DNA of 64,000 nucleotides from Lasiosphaeris hirsuta (lineage: Eukaryota > Ascomycota > Sordariomycetes > Sordariales > Lasiosphaeriaceae): NCBI GenBank assembly GCA_030549175.1, contig JAUKUA010000007.1, forward strand, positions 3,844,001-3,908,000, written 5' to 3'. Below, one piece after another: positions 1-12,760 of this stretch. A model generated the notes under the pieces. That model was given only the letters and a program-made list of their open reading frames with translations, did no database searches and had not been told where the DNA came from. The position numbers were made by a program, and so were the translations under genes. The stretch's first letter is position 1. Each line of letters starts with the position of its first letter.

Positions 1-3000
1 AGCCGGCATTTGACAGGACGACATTCTCGAGCGTGCAATGCATGCCTCAGGTGCCTCAGGATCACGGAACAGTTGCACAGCGGCGAGCCTTGCCGGACGT
101 ATGGTATAGTGTGGGAATTGTGTAAAAACACGGGCGGCGGCCACTTCTTCCGACCACAAACCGCCCCGCTTCATTGGCCGGCATTTTGACGGCGCTGGCC
201 TGGGCCTGATCGTAAAAGCGCACAGCCTCTCTTCCCTCTCCGCGTGGCTCAGCACGGAGAGAGCGAACCGGCCGTGGCTAGTTTCAAGACGGGAAAACAG
301 TCAGAGAAACTTGGAATGGTATGGTCCGCTGTTGGGCACGGGACGTTGGGTTGTGGGGCGGTGATGCTTCCGACGGTCAGATCCCGAGTGGCAATTCTCG
401 CAGCGCCACCGGGCCGCGTAGCGACCGGCCGGGCAGAACCGTCCCTATCGGCGGGTCGGCCCCGCTTATCCAGATTCAGACGGGATTTCGCCGTCACACC
501 TCGTGATCGCAGACTGGGCTCACACACAACCGCTCTCAAGTGAGATGTGCATTGCAGAGCACGGAGCAGAGCAGTTACAGCGTAGCGTAGCGTAGCGCCA
601 GCACAGAAATGCCGGCACCGCGCTGTTCTGGTGCGTCGGGCACACGAAAAAGCGAATCGATACATACGAGGGCAGGTGGGGATCCCAGGGTGCTACGAAA
701 ACTCTCTCTCGCTTCCGTGACACGACAGTGAAACCTCGAAAGAGCCGCTGGTCCTCCTTGCCAAGCTGATAGGATATAGGTCGGGCTCGGTGAGCAAGGC
801 TCTCCGTGCTTCCGATAGGTCCTTATCTGGATCGGTTCCTCGGAGCCTTGTGGTGGCTACATTGGTTCCCCGCATTCTTTGTCAGAGCCCACCTCTCCAC
901 CTATCTTGAGCAGATGACCCGCAGGGAGGGCGCGGAACCCAAGGGACCTGCTGCGCGTCGGGACTTTTTGACAGCAATGGGGGAAAATGCGGCTAAAGAG
1001 CCAGCAGAGCTAACAGAGCAGCACACCCGTCATGAGACAAGCCATGGATGATGACGATGGTGTCTGTGTGATGACGGTCGTTCTCCGCTCTGCAGGTAAT
1101 CGGGGGATTTTGTGTCGGGCAGAAGTGGCAGCGGCGGCAGTAGTGTCGCTGGCAGTGGGAATATGGGGTTCCAGGTGAGGGAGCGCAAGATTAACTCAGG
1201 ATGGTAAGGTGAGGAGAGCAATGTCCCCTGAGCCGCCAGCTCAGCCAGCTCATCAGCCAGGCTTTGAGTGGCACATGGAGAAACGTGTCGCACTCCGCAT
1301 TGGACGACAGCTCATCGCACATGGCCTTGTGGGATGCACGGCTGCCGGACGCACGAGCTCACACTGACGGGCTCGCGGCCTCGCGGCCTCACGGGCGAGC
1401 CTGGAACGGGGGGTGAGGGGTCCTCTAAAAGGGGTGGGCGGATTGGAGCCCAACCCGCCGAGAGAGCCGCGCCAATTTACCATGTCCGCCGAGTTCGTGC
1501 CTCTCTGCGTGCCTCCCCGTGGGCGCCAATGACTTCGGGCATCTAGGCGAGCCAGGGAGCCAGGGAGCCAGGTGCCCAGTGTGCCAGTGGGCCAAGGTGA
1601 GCAAGACGGCAGGACCGTTATGAAGATTTTCTGCAGCTGCGTGACAGCTCGACACCTCAGCTCGACCCAGAAACAATCGGCAACGCACGGCGATGTACGG
1701 CGCCCAAAAGGGGCCCGCCCGGTGGGAATTTTGTAGCCAGTCGAATCTTTTGCTAGACGTCGCCTCACTTTTCTCGAGCCATTTCGAGCCATTTCGAGCC
1801 AATCAGGCAAGCTGTGATAGCCCTCGCAGGGAGGCATTCCTTTGACAGCAAGGCGATGACTGCACGACCAACAATTCCCAATAGCCACAGATGGCACACC
1901 CCTACCACCATCGAGAGTGCAGCGACACACTCGGACACACTCGTTGACAGTCTCTGGTTGTCGTATAGTGTCTGCGGTACTATTGTACCATCGCGAGTCA
2001 ACGCATCACCGTCGCCCTGGGCAAATGATTGACCGGGACAGAGTTTGCGGGTCTCGGGGGGCTTGAATTGCTGACTCCTGGCGTCTCATTGTGCTCATCT
2101 TCTCTACCACAGCTTGCTGGCCGGTGTGTGTGCGTGGCTTGGGGGAGGGGGGAACTTGGGGAGAATCTGGAGAAGATGAGGTCACTCCCATTTTTGGCTG
2201 CGCAGCCCACGGTAGAGCCCCTGTCGGCCAACACAAGGATCTAGAATGTCTCAAGAATGCCCAATCTCAGTCATCTCCGCCCATTGGGCCACGATTGCCG
2301 AATCCTAGTGCAGTGTAAGTTGTCTGAGCGCCATGGAAATGTCGAGAGTTGCAAGACGCTGAAGGGGGCTCAGCGGCAACCTCTGACATACAATGGAAAT
2401 AATGGAAACCGCGGGGCACTGGCAATGGTTGGGACATGGCCCGACACCTCAGGCACACCACCTGCCCGGCGCAGCGGGAGGCACACGGGCAGTACGGCAG
2501 CACGGGCAAGCGCGACCCACATACCTGAATGGATGATCAATGCAATGAGTGCGGGACCAGTGCAAACAGGCAATTGCAACCTGTAGAAGAAAAAGAAATT
2601 TGTGTTTCTCCTCTACACCCATCCTGACGCATCTCGCGACTAATTCGAGCCACTCAGGGCTCAATTGCCCTCTCGTGGCAATCGGCACAACCCTCTTCCC
2701 ACTCCCTCGCTTTGGATACTGCCTGGGATCCTCGCCGGGCGCCGCTATCGTCGGTGTCCCAATCCTTGGACACTTGGATACGCTAGCCAACGCATTGGTT
2801 GGGCCACCAGAGGAGACTGTCAGCGGCCAGCAGCCTCTCGGCGGCGTCGATGGGCAGTCGCATTCGCAGTCGCAACGAGATGTCGTTCGAGCACGCCTTT
2901 GTCATCCGGTCACCAAGCCAGCCAGGCCATTCGGGCTCAGGAACCCCTGTGCAATTGACTGCGCATTTTCTGGCCCGACCCGTCCGCCACCCGGCAGGCA

Positions 3001-4424
3001 ATGGAATTGGTGGAATTGGGCCAATTCCCAATTCTCACTCTGCTCTCTGCTTTCTCAGACCCAGGCCCGGCATAGAAAATCCAGACGGGCGCGCGCGCAC
3101 AGATGAAGGATGCGATTAGAAGACGGACAGAGGGATGATGGCTTCCATCGCTGGGCAGATCCCCGGCCAATGATCCGGCTGGCTACGCTAAAAGTGTTGG
3201 AATCGCGGGTGCCCTGACGTGCCCTGAGTTCCTTTGCAGCCGGGCGCATCTGAGGTGGTCAATTTCCATCCCCCCCCCTCCCCTCCTTTGCGACGGCCGT
3301 CCCTCTACTGTGGCCCAGGTCGAAAAACGTCCTGCTTCTGCGTGATGCGCGGCAGCCCTCCCTCTCCATACCTTGCCGCATGCATGGATTCCCTCATCGA
3401 TGCAGACCAGGGACAATGGACATGGGCATGAGGGTCCCTCATGTTCATATCGAAGCCGGAAGGGGGGGTAGTCGTGGCAGATGGAAGAGTTGGCCAGCCC
3501 ACCTGCCAGGAGCCCGCTAATCGGGGGGAAGATCTCCCCCTTCCAGCGCACATCTTTAGCATGCATCCAATGTGCCACAGCAGGATGGTCAGATTCGTCA
3601 CGCAGGCCCACTGGGCCCGTCCTCGCTCGCCGAGATTGACACGCCGGGGCAATCCGTCGTCGTCGGTGCGGCACAGTCAGTGGGCTTTCTCGAGGCAGTC
3701 TAGGCAGTGTCATTGCAGCTAGGACTGCACGACGGCCACCCCCCCCCCCCCCCCCCCCCAATTCCCCCGGCCACACCCCCTCACTCCCTGCAACGTACTT
3801 CGTACACCGTTGATCTTTGGGCAAAGTCGTCACCATTCACATCCAGACGTCGGTGTGGGCTGCGGATGGGTGTGTCTGGCTGGCGTGGGTGACACCCCTC
3901 CACCCTCGCCCATTCAACCCATCAAGACTCCCGCCCAGCAGGCTCACCCGGATGCCAGACGCAGACCCTTGCTCTTCCCCCAAGTTGTCTCCATCCCACC
4001 ATCTTTGATCTGGTGTGCAGCGTGCATATCGACCTAACAAGCCGCTGTTTCTTGCCATCCTCATCGAAAACGCCCGTCCCCAAGTGACACTGGCTGTGCG
4101 ACTGCGCTTGCATCTTGAAGCCTCGTGGAGACGACTGGATAAATATCATTTGCTCTCCATCCGCGTGCCAATCTATTTCCTCCTGCAACAACCCACTTTT
4201 AACATTGTTGTCAAACCCGTCTGCTGCGACGGGCGACCTTGACTCACTCGAGGCTTCTTGTTGACAGGACTCAAACACCCCTTCATCCCTAGCCCTGCTC
4301 AAGTACGAACAAGGCTGCTGCTGTGTGGCCTTCAACCTCGATTGTTCATCCTTCAGCACCGCGCTTGCGCGATTAAACCTGCCCTTTGTTTAGCCTTGCC
4401 TCGATCCTCGGATCCCCCTCGCTC
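1..4424. other. Long gene-free upstream region / leader
   Basis: No convincing coding region was found on either strand; the short open frames have low-complexity, shadow-like composition and no recognisable motif. The stretch is CG-rich with many CT- and CA-rich segments, as expected for a long promoter and 5' UTR of the regulator that starts at 4425. It contains small tandem repeats: GCGTA units near 578-597, GAGCCAGG units near 1552-1572, and three TTTCGAGCCA units at about 1773-1802. A 21-nt C run lies at 3739-3759. The 4.4 kb size is large for a fungal intergenic space and fits a heavily regulated transcription factor gene. Confidence 0.5.
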
Positions 4425-6771
4425 ATGATGAGCCAGCAAAGCCAACTTGAAGTCAGGCAACTCGAGGAGCTGTTGCGGCGCAGGAAAGAAGAGACTCGCG
4501 CAATCGAAGACCAGCTGAACCGAGCCCGGTCCTCGGCGGCCTCGGCCCTCGACTACGACCCTGACTACCGAGTATCCTCATCAACATCATCACGCCTGCT
4601 CCTCAGGGATAGCGAGCGCTCCATGAGCAACATGGTGCCCCGCACCACGGCCGCCAGCCTAGGCCTCAGAGCGGGACATAGTCAACAGCTGGTAAGGCTC
4701 CCGTGTGAACGAATGGCTGAGAAGTGCAGCCCCCCCACTCATACATTTCCAGCTACAGGATCACAACCGTCCCATGAAGCGCTCCAAAACCACTCACGGC
4801 GCAGGGTCTTCGGCAACACCGCAGATGATGCGGTCCAGCTCCAGTATCTCGACCGGCATGCCTGCACGGCCGAATCATTCTGCCGTCAGTGCACCCGGCC
4901 TCATCACCCCACCGCGCCACGCCGCTGCACGGCACAGCGTCTCCGGCGCCAGCACCGTCATGCTCGGAGCTTTCCTCAACCAGAACCCCTATCAGCAGCC
5001 AGCGAGTGCCTTTTTGCACAACGACTCGTATGTCTCCAAACAATCGCAGCGCCAGGCAACGGGGCCCCTGGTCGGGGGGCGCGAGATGGAAGTAGAAGAG
5101 TTTCTGTCCATGATGGACGATGAGTCAACGTCCCCAATCGGCATTCCCTCGTCGGGTCTCCTTTCGCCACAAGATGCCATGCAGTATCCCGGTAACACGG
5201 AAATCCCATCGTCGTGTGGGTCTATGGTATCAGGCCCTACTTTGGAGACTGCTCCCATGACCAGGTCTAACAGCACGATGAACGACAACAACGCCCTTCT
5301 CAACCAGTTCAGCGAGATGGTCCGGATACAATCACAGCACTCGGCACGCGGCCATGGCCGTCAGGACAGCTTAGGCACCTACCAGCAGTCGCTGCTCGGC
5401 AAGCGGCCGGCGGTAGACCCCAACTTCCTAGAGATGGGCGCGAATCTTCCCGAATCCCTTTCCTATGGGTACCCGGCGTCCGCCCCAACGGAATCACTTC
5501 TGGCTCAGCACCAAGCCGCCATGGAGAAGTCCTCCTCCCAATCCAGCACCGGATCATCGTCATCGGCTGAGCTGCAGCTCAACCCCGACTTCAACTCTCC
5601 TTTTCTCGCCCAGCACATGTCGATGGAACGCTCCATCTCAAGGGATAGCATCAAGTCCAACCAGTCGCTAAAGTTCCGCGCCAAGGAGGCCCTTGCCCGC
5701 CAAAACATCAATGCCAATAAGTCGCGCCATCTTCAGCCCAAGCCAGCTGCCGAAATCGTCAAGAAGGAGCCAGTTGAGCCGCCCAGCACCACCAAGGGAA
5801 AGGATGGCAAAGCCGTAATTGCGAAAGCCAAGTATGAGCGCCCGAAGCACCCCAAGGTGCGGTGTATGCAGTGTAACGAGAACCCCGAGGGCTTCAGAGG
5901 CGAGCACGAACTCCGCCGACATACGGAAGCCAAGCATAAGCGCCTCGTCAAGAAATGGATTTGCCGGGATCCGGATCTTCAGGGCATTTCGCACCAGGAA
6001 ACTGCTACCAAGGCGCTGAGCGACTGCAAGCACTGTTCGCAGGGCAAGCTGTACGGCGCATACTACAATGCCGCCGCGCATCTAAGACGCACACATTTCC
6101 GTGTCAAGCAAGCGCGTAAGGGTCTAGGCGGCTCCAAGAACGGGTCCAAAGGCTCTAACTCGCCCGTCAAGCTAGAAGAAAAGCGCGGTGGTAAAGGTGG
6201 CGGGGATTGGCCTGCCATGACCGAGCTCAAGCTGTGGATGGCCGAGGTGACGGTGCCCATGGATCAGGAGAACGCTCCGCCCTTGCAGAGCGGCGTCGAG
6301 TCAAACAGGGTTTCGGATCCCGACGACCTCGACGGCGAGCTCTACGAGTCCCATTATCCGCCCCATTCTGGCATGGCGCAGGACTCTTACGGTGTTCCCT
6401 ACGCCGTCGGGGGCGATTTCACTAGCGACGATCTCCATGGACTCACCATTCAGGGCGACTTGGGCTCGCAAGCCGCAGAGCTTTTCCCAATCGACACGTC
6501 GGTATATACGACTTCGGCGATCCAAAACATGCCCATTTCCGCATCGGAGTACAATTACAGCGCCTCCTCGGATCAGCACCACCAGCAGATGGCCTCGTCG
6601 ATGATGAGCATGGAAAGTCATGGCTTCACATCGCCCGTATCTTCGACAGCAACGATCACGCAGTCCGGCCTATACGACCACCACCACATCCTCTCGGCGG
6701 CCCCGATGCACGCGACTCGCGATGATGTGGCTGATATGTCGTTTGAGCTCACTTTTGCGGCAGGACAGTGA
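4425..6771 (+). CDS. C2H2-type zinc-finger regulator, DUF7896 / 'key lime pathogenicity'-like
   Basis: Two exons, 4425-4691 and 4753-6771, give a protein of about 761 residues. The first ATG in frame is at 4425. The N-terminus is a short charged helix (QLEELLRRRKEETRAIEDQL) likely to form a coiled coil. A long Ser/Gln/Asn-rich low-complexity middle follows. Two linked Cys/His fingers then appear: CMQC...HELRRHTEAKH, and a second with CKHC...HLRRTH, separated by a basic stretch around WICRDP. The C-terminal third is acidic and Ser/Tyr/His-rich, like an activation domain. I remember this finger pair from a Pezizomycotina family annotated as DUF7896 or key lime pathogenicity protein; that name is recall, not a search result. 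It is likely a nuclear DNA-binding regulator. The acceptor is ambiguous: AG at 4752 or 4758 both keep frame, differing by two residues. Confidence 0.85.
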
Positions 6772-9700
6772 TTACTATTTTCTCGTTTCTTGGTCAACCT
6801 CTCTTAGGGCTTATCGGAGTGCTACTTCGGCTGCATTTCAATTTTCTTTTCTTTTTCGGTTGCTACCTTATCCCAAGAGAAAAGACGTGACAGAAAAAAG
6901 GCGGTTTCTTTCTTTCTACAGAAGTGCGGCAGATGCACTTCTCGGTTCGTTGTCTTTTCTGTTACACCGACCTGCTGCAGGAGACTACCAATGGGGGAGA
7001 AGGCAGTAGTCCCTAGTGGACTTGTTTCTCTCTCTAGCTCTCTGGATAACGCGCCAGGCGTAGTGGACCCCGTCTAGAATCAGGCGAGGGCGGCCGCGTC
7101 TGGGGGTCTAGGTCTACGACATCTCATTTGTAGATGACTTCCCCCCAACTGTTGTTTGTGGTGGTTTCTTTTTCTGTTAGTTCAAAACCTAGTTTTCGGT
7201 TCAAGTTCGGGTTCTATCACGGTTATGATGACGGTCTCCAATTATGTTTTTTTTTTTTCGCGCTCATTCAACAAAGTCGGTGGGGATACGTTTGACTCGA
7301 CCTCGGTCCTATAGCACGCCCAGCCAGCCCTGGTGTCGTTAGTCCAGCTCGCGCGCGGCATGCGGATGAAACCCATGGCCCCAGCGACACTGACGAGACG
7401 GCCGCCCCTTGGGCAGAGGCAGGGCGGCGGACAGGGCGGCGAAGTGTGCACAAAATTCTACGCTCAAAACGTTACTATCATGCGAGACATCGGCGTGCGG
7501 GTGGTCTTCGCCAGCCGGGATTCGTTGGCGGATCCCGAAGAGTTCCGAGGGATGGGCACCGTCTTGAGAAGAGAGGCACCGACCTCGGAGCAAGGAGGAG
7601 AATGACGGTATCCTCGCAGACAGAAGCAGTGGGTAGAGCAGAGCAGCGCACTGGTTGTGCAGGAGGGGGAAAAGTGGGGTCGGTCTGCACAGGGGGTTTG
7701 ACTGACAAAACAGAAAAGCGATGTTTATTGTGGAATTTTGACTTTGTACGGGTTGCGTGTCTTTTGACTGGCTTGCTTGCTGTTGAGTCGTGCTCGAGGT
7801 CGTATGTTCTTTTCTTTTCTTCAGCAAGGCGTTAGTGTGTGCGTTCCTTTTCGGAAGACAGGAGGGAGGGGGGGGGGGGGATGGGATCCGTCGGGATGCT
7901 TTTTAGTCTGGAGTTGATTCGTCCGTTGTACAAAGACTTTGGGAGCGGTCCTATTAGATTCGGTCGTTTTTCTCTCACTCTGCGGTTGTTCAAAGAGTCA
8001 TGGGGCAGAGCGAGGTGTTTACTGGCTGGAGGCATGGTTTTACGGGCCTGTTGGAAAAGGGCGGCCCGGGGCCAATGAAGTTATGAGGCGTTTTTGTTTG
8101 GTCTATTTTTTTTCCTTTCTGGGGAAGGGGAAGGAGGCTTCGTCAAGACGGAATTGGTTGTCTTTCTGTTCAACAAAAAATGGCTGGGCCAGATGGATGG
8201 AATCATTCGGGGTGGTTGAAGAGAGTTGTGGGGATTGGTTGCTCGGGGATACCTGACCTGCCTTAATTACTTGTGGCAGAAGTAGAGTACAGCATAGTAC
8301 ATAATGTATAAATACCGGGAGATGTAGCTGCTCCTGTGAGTTTCGGCCCATGATGTGTCCATTCAGAGGGAGGTTTAGGAGTGCTGGCGTGGTGTCTTGA
8401 GGCTGATGGGCGAATTGTGTGAGAAAATTGCCAAGGGGCTGGAGGGGGGAGTCTCCTCGGCCGGGGCTAAAATTGCAGCGCTGCCACTGCCGCCTACCAA
8501 GGTTCAGCAGCCCCCCCCCCCCCCCCCCCCCGCCAGGGCTAAAATTGCAGTACTGCTCGGTGAAAGATATCAATTATACCTATTTCCTCAGGCTGCACAG
8601 TTCAAGGTAGTAAAGTCGGTCAACTGCGGTAGGCAGAAAATGCCCGCAGGGCATTTCACAGGCATAACCCTTCTACAACGAATCAAGTCTCCCATAGGCA
8701 ACCATCCTCTATGGTACTGCTGTCCACCACGACCGTCCTTCCCTAGGCCATCGGCCAAAGAAAAGGGGCGGATAGCATTCTCGATGGAAGAGGGTACCTT
8801 TTGCTTCTTCTGTTGCCTCGGCGCTGCACGCTAGCAAGCGATGCAGTGGCGCTACCCCCTCCTGCTCAAAACGGCCGTGGCCCCCTTCCCCCTCCTAGTC
8901 ATTGGTACGATTGGCCATCGAAAGGAACGAATGAGGAGGGAGTAGTGTGAGAGACAAAGGCACCGCTGCAAGCTGCAATTGGTGGGAAAACTGCACTTTT
9001 GAAGGTTTTCCGATCCGATCGAGGTCTGTAGAGTTGATGTGCTCTCAATGGATAGAAGGGGGGCTCGCCCGTGTGCTAAGTGAGTGGGGGCCGGTCAAGG
9101 TGGTCTCAGTTCGATGCTCCAAAACGACTTGCCGATGCGACATTTTTTGAGAATATGTCTCGAGTTTTACCAGTGGGCTCGAGCCGATGTAATATGTGAG
9201 CGCCCGGCCCGCAGCGGGACTCGGTGAGTTGCATGCATGCCTTGGCGCGTTGTATCTGGGGGGGGGGAGGGGGGGAGGAGGAGATACTGGGTTGGTTCAT
9301 TGCTTACTGAGGAAAGGGGGGGGGGGGTGTTGTGGAGTATCAGGAGGATGATGGACTAGTTGAGGATAGTAAGGTATATCCCGAGGGTGGAGTACCTGCT
9401 CGTTTGCCCTCACTAGGAGAGGCACTAGCATCTGGTTGATCCAAGACAAGAGGCTGCAGCCACTCTCGATTCAGAGTTCCATCTCACTACACCTACCCCG
9501 ATCTGGTTTCTGGGAGGGATAGCCCGGAGCCCCGAGGCCCGTTCGGCTCTGGGCTCGTTTTTTTATGACTGGTTACTTTGACATTGAAAAGACACTTTGA
9601 CGTGGAGGCCATATGTAGCCAACGAGATCCCGGGAGGTGGAACGGGAGAGATAAGAGCTCACAGATCTGCTTATGCAATGCTACCTTGACCAAATGCCTC

Positions 9701-9779
9701 TTATTGCCCCTGGCAAGCATCCAAGTGAGAGTCCCACACAACTAGTGCGGCGGCTCGGATGGTGCGACAGGAGATTTCC
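6772..9779. other. Gene-free interval with G/C homopolymer tracts
   Basis: The first few hundred bases are T-rich (TTTTCTTTTCTTTTTC) and look like the 3' UTR of the upstream regulator. Beyond that I see no supported gene. The interval holds a 13-nt G run (7868-7880), a 21-nt C run (8511-8531), and further G runs near 9259-9273 and 9318-9328. A 15-nt direct repeat, GGGCTAAAATTGCAG, occurs at 8464-8478 and 8536-8550, flanking the C run. A minus-strand frame at 7339-7827 is open but has no recognisable family features. Confidence 0.45.
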
Positions 9780-10860
9780 AAAAGGTCAGTCATGCTATAA
9801 CAAGTTGGGCTATTTCCGATCACCAGAGACAGCAGCCCAAAAAAGGCTGCGAGGAAGAGACCGAGGATAGCCGCCGCCAGCGCGTCTCTCTCCGACGCGT
9901 GTCGTTCAAACCATGATACAAACAAGTCTGTTGGGGGTGGATCCACGCTTGACGACATCGTATAGCTCGGCAAGACGATAGCCCCAATACGTGAAAGAAA
10001 AGTCGTTGGGGATGGGCTGGAAAAAGCCTTGCCTCTTGGTCAGCTTCCTCAGCAGCTTGAGTAATCTTTTGTTGCCAATGTCCCCAACGGGGAAGAGGAC
10101 ACGGTGGATGGAAACGACGAGTGTCTCGAAAAAGCAAGCCCGGTGGCAGTATTCCCCTTTGTTGGTGTAAGCATGAATTCGAGGTTGTTTTGCTACCTAG
10201 GTTGGGGAGAAAAGAAACGAAGTAATACAATTTGACACTCTCCTCAAACCTTGTCTCGATATTGATGTCTTTGGTTCGCTTGAGTTGCCCTGAAGAAACA
10301 TGGTCTAATGAAAGACTTTCAACACACGGTACTCTGTGTTCCAGCAAGTTATTTGTTGGCCGAATCTTTATTTTGTTCCTCTTGACCAACTTCTAGGCCT
10401 TTAGCGAGTCCATGTGGGCCACGGCTTGTTTGACCCTCTCTTTCTCTTTCGCAGTCTCTTCGAGGAAAGATCCCGAGCGGTCACAAACTACTTCAGATTG
10501 GATACCGAAAAGCACCCCGAGCTCGAGGCTCATGTCGAACACATCGACTTGAGCTCGAAGTTGTGTGGGCCTTGTGTGAATGCATCACATCCGTCAATGA
10601 TTGTATTTCGCCGACCAAGCGAATTCAAGCCCCTCAGATCCCTACTCAATGAAAACCATCTCAAGCTTCAGTGGTGTCGCCGCAAATCGTCGCCGCAGTA
10701 CAATTTCTGGAAGGGCTGGGGGAAAGGGTTGCCAAGCGCTCGTTCCGACAACGATTCGCAGTACAAGGCATTCTTCAATCTCTATTTTTGGAGAGTTTCC
10801 CGCCCTCGCAACCTTCTTTGCATGGAACAAGTCGTCGCCCTTTTCGACCTAGTCTGAACT
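9780..10860 (-). pseudogene. Decayed fungal protein with C-terminal membrane anchor
   Basis: Reading the minus strand, protein-like segments appear in order: a piece containing SLELGVLFGIQSEVV (about 10550-10400), then KIRPTNNLLEHRV...RFEESVKLYYFVSFLPNLG (10390-10165), then FFETLVVSIHRVLFPVGD...FFQPIPNDFSFTYWG (10130-9960), then SWFERHASERDALAAAILGL with a hydrophobic membrane span (about 9930-9810). The order and style match the C-terminal half of an uncharacterised fungal family ending in one membrane anchor (recall). The gene is broken: an in-frame TAG at 10395-10393 (probably CAG), a frameshift near the GGGG run at about 10157, and another at the CCCCC run near 9940. Upstream pieces to about 10860 also need frame changes. 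The function is unknown. Confidence 0.55.
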
Positions 10861-11887
10861 AAGGATCCGTCGCTCACAATGGCCGGGTCGGCTGAACTCG
10901 GCACGTTTGTGTCATGGTTGGATCGTCTATGTGTTGCGATCAACATAGCGGCGCCGATTGACGAGAGAGATTGACGAGAGACCCTCTGAGAGCGTGCCGC
11001 GCATACAACGGATGCGATGGCTCCGGAACCAGCAAACTCCACACGATGGTAGTCAAACCGAACGCGCTAGTCAACTCGAACGTGCTATTAAGCAGCAGCT
11101 AGAAGATAGCCAGTATTATAACAAGTTTGTGGATCTGGACACGGGGAGATGGGCGCCGCGAAATAGTTGGACTTCAACACACGATCAGTTGTACGCCAAG
11201 TTGTGCTTCGGCGTCTTGTTGTTCGGAGTCCCCGCAAGAGCAGCCACATCATTTCGGAGGGTCGGCGGTGGTCTGTCGACTGGGGCAGTGGTCGGATGGT
11301 ACGCGTGCTCCCGCCGGCGTATGGTGAGGCCCATGGTGTGCTGGGTGGGTGGGTATGTGGCAAAGATGGCTGTAGGGGGGAATATCGGCAGATTGGGCGT
11401 GATATGATAAGTCCTATTATGAAATGTTGTGACTGATCTAAGAGTATCTCATGATACCTGGAATGTGGGTGGCTGCCGGGGGGGGGGGGTTGTTTCTGGG
11501 CAATGGTGAGTCTAGGCGCTCGATCAGAGGCTGGGGTGCCGCTGGACGTGTTGCGGAGGGTAAATGTTCTTGCTGGAAGATTGACTCCCCGTCTGACATT
11601 GAGCGGTGGCTTCTGGAGCTTCGCAAATTCGACATCATATGTCTCGTGGGCAATGTCAATGTCAGCAGGAAAAGGGAGTACGTAGCTTCGGACTGGAGAA
11701 TTTGGAGTGTATAAGCACGTCTTGAAGATATGCGAAACTACTCTATCTTCCACATAAAGGAGCGCTAGCTAGGGTATAATCACCACAAAGGACCAAATTA
11801 CCGGATATTTACACGGCGCTAACCTTACCCTCCATCCCAAACCCAATCTTGCAAACGCCATCTCACATCATCATCTCACATTACACA
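10861..11887. other. No supported gene; 3' flank of the barrel-protein gene
   Basis: Several overlapping frames exist on both strands (the longest minus-strand one spans 11088-11753), but none shows a recognisable domain or consistent splice structure. A G run lies at about 11480-11489. Some of this may be further decayed sequence of the pseudogene to the left. Confidence 0.35.
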
Positions 11888-12760
11888 TCACAACCACTTC
11901 CACCTCCCCACAACCCTCCCCTTACTCTCGGGTGCGAGCCGGTCGTAGACACCAGGCGACAAGTCCAAATCCGTCGGCTGGCACCCAACACACCGATCCA
12001 CGACCATGACATCCACCGTCACATTCCCCTTATTTTCCTCGACATAATCCCTCGTGATGCGTATCATCTTGCCGCACAGCGGATTCTCGTTCGGATTCCC
12101 CCCACTCGCCAAATTGGCCCCCGCCGCGTCAAACAGCTCGTGCGCCACCGCCGCAATGTAATCCCCGCTCACGTTGTCTAGCCCGCACGCCCCGAGCCCG
12201 GGGGCGTAGTACGTCAGATCGCCCTCGTACACCTTGTTGCCGTGGGACGGCAGCGGCAAGCTGTCCGGATTGGCCGCTCCCCCGCGGTGGCGCAGGCCAA
12301 GCCCTAGCCCGAGTCCGAGGGCGAAGGCCAGGACGACCACGACCAGCACGAAGAGGACGATGGCGCGGCGTGTCAGGCCGCAGAGGTAGGTCTTGTTGGG
12401 AGGTAGTAGGGCGTTGTAGCGGGCGGAGAGGCGGGACCGGAGCGTCGGTGGGGTTGGGGTTGCTGTAGCGAAGGTGGAGGCGTGCGTCGTGGGGAGGATG
12501 GGGTCGTTGCCCGGGGCTACGGCGGTTTCTTTTTGGGCCTGGAAGGATTCGTCCGAGGTTGGGGCGAAGGCCGACGACGACCGCCGGGGCGTAACCCCCC
12601 CCTTGTGGTGCAGCGAGGCGAACGGGTTCGTCTTGAGCTGGCGTGGCAGCGTGGTGCGCGCGAAGAAGGACCGTTTCGGCGGGTGGATGGGGGTTTCCCA
12701 CTCGGGGAGGTGCCGGATCCGCTCCAGGGGGACCGACTGCTGGGCTTCTTGGTCGGCCAT
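11888..12760 (-). CDS. Membrane-anchored double-psi beta-barrel (RlpA/expansin-like) protein
   Basis: Single exon, 290 residues; the first ATG is at 12760 (the frame opens upstream without ATG). A basic, Pro/Ser-rich cytoplasmic N-terminus of about 130 residues precedes one strong membrane span at roughly residues 133-156 (LFVLVVVVLAFALGLGLGLG). The outer part begins with EGDLTYYAPGLGACG, followed by AAVAHELFD, NPLCGKMIRI and VMVVDRCVGC...DLDLSPGVYDRLA. This is the standard signature of the RlpA-like double-psi beta-barrel found in barwin/expansin-related fungal proteins. The family is tied to cell-wall or glycan binding. Unlike most members it is type II membrane-anchored instead of secreted. 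Short G runs lie just upstream (about 12821-12840), in the presumed promoter. Confidence 0.85.
   Translation of the reverse strand: MADQEAQQSVPLERIRHLPEWETPIHPPKRSFFARTTLPRQLKTNPFASLHHKGGVTPRRSSSAFAPTSDESFQAQKETAVAPGNDPILPTTHASTFATATPTPPTLRSRLSARYNALLPPNKTYLCGLTRRAIVLFVLVVVVLAFALGLGLGLGLRHRGGAANPDSLPLPSHGNKVYEGDLTYYAPGLGACGLDNVSGDYIAAVAHELFDAAGANLASGGNPNENPLCGKMIRITRDYVEENKGNVTVDVMVVDRCVGCQPTDLDLSPGVYDRLAPESKGRVVGRWKWL

Noticed and set aside
1253..1930. 225-residue minus-strand frame
   Set aside because: No recognisable motif, no splice logic, composition like the neighbouring non-coding frames.
3183..3836. 217-residue minus-strand frame
   Set aside because: Contains a Gly run from the C homopolymer and no domain; overlaps the leader of the regulator gene.
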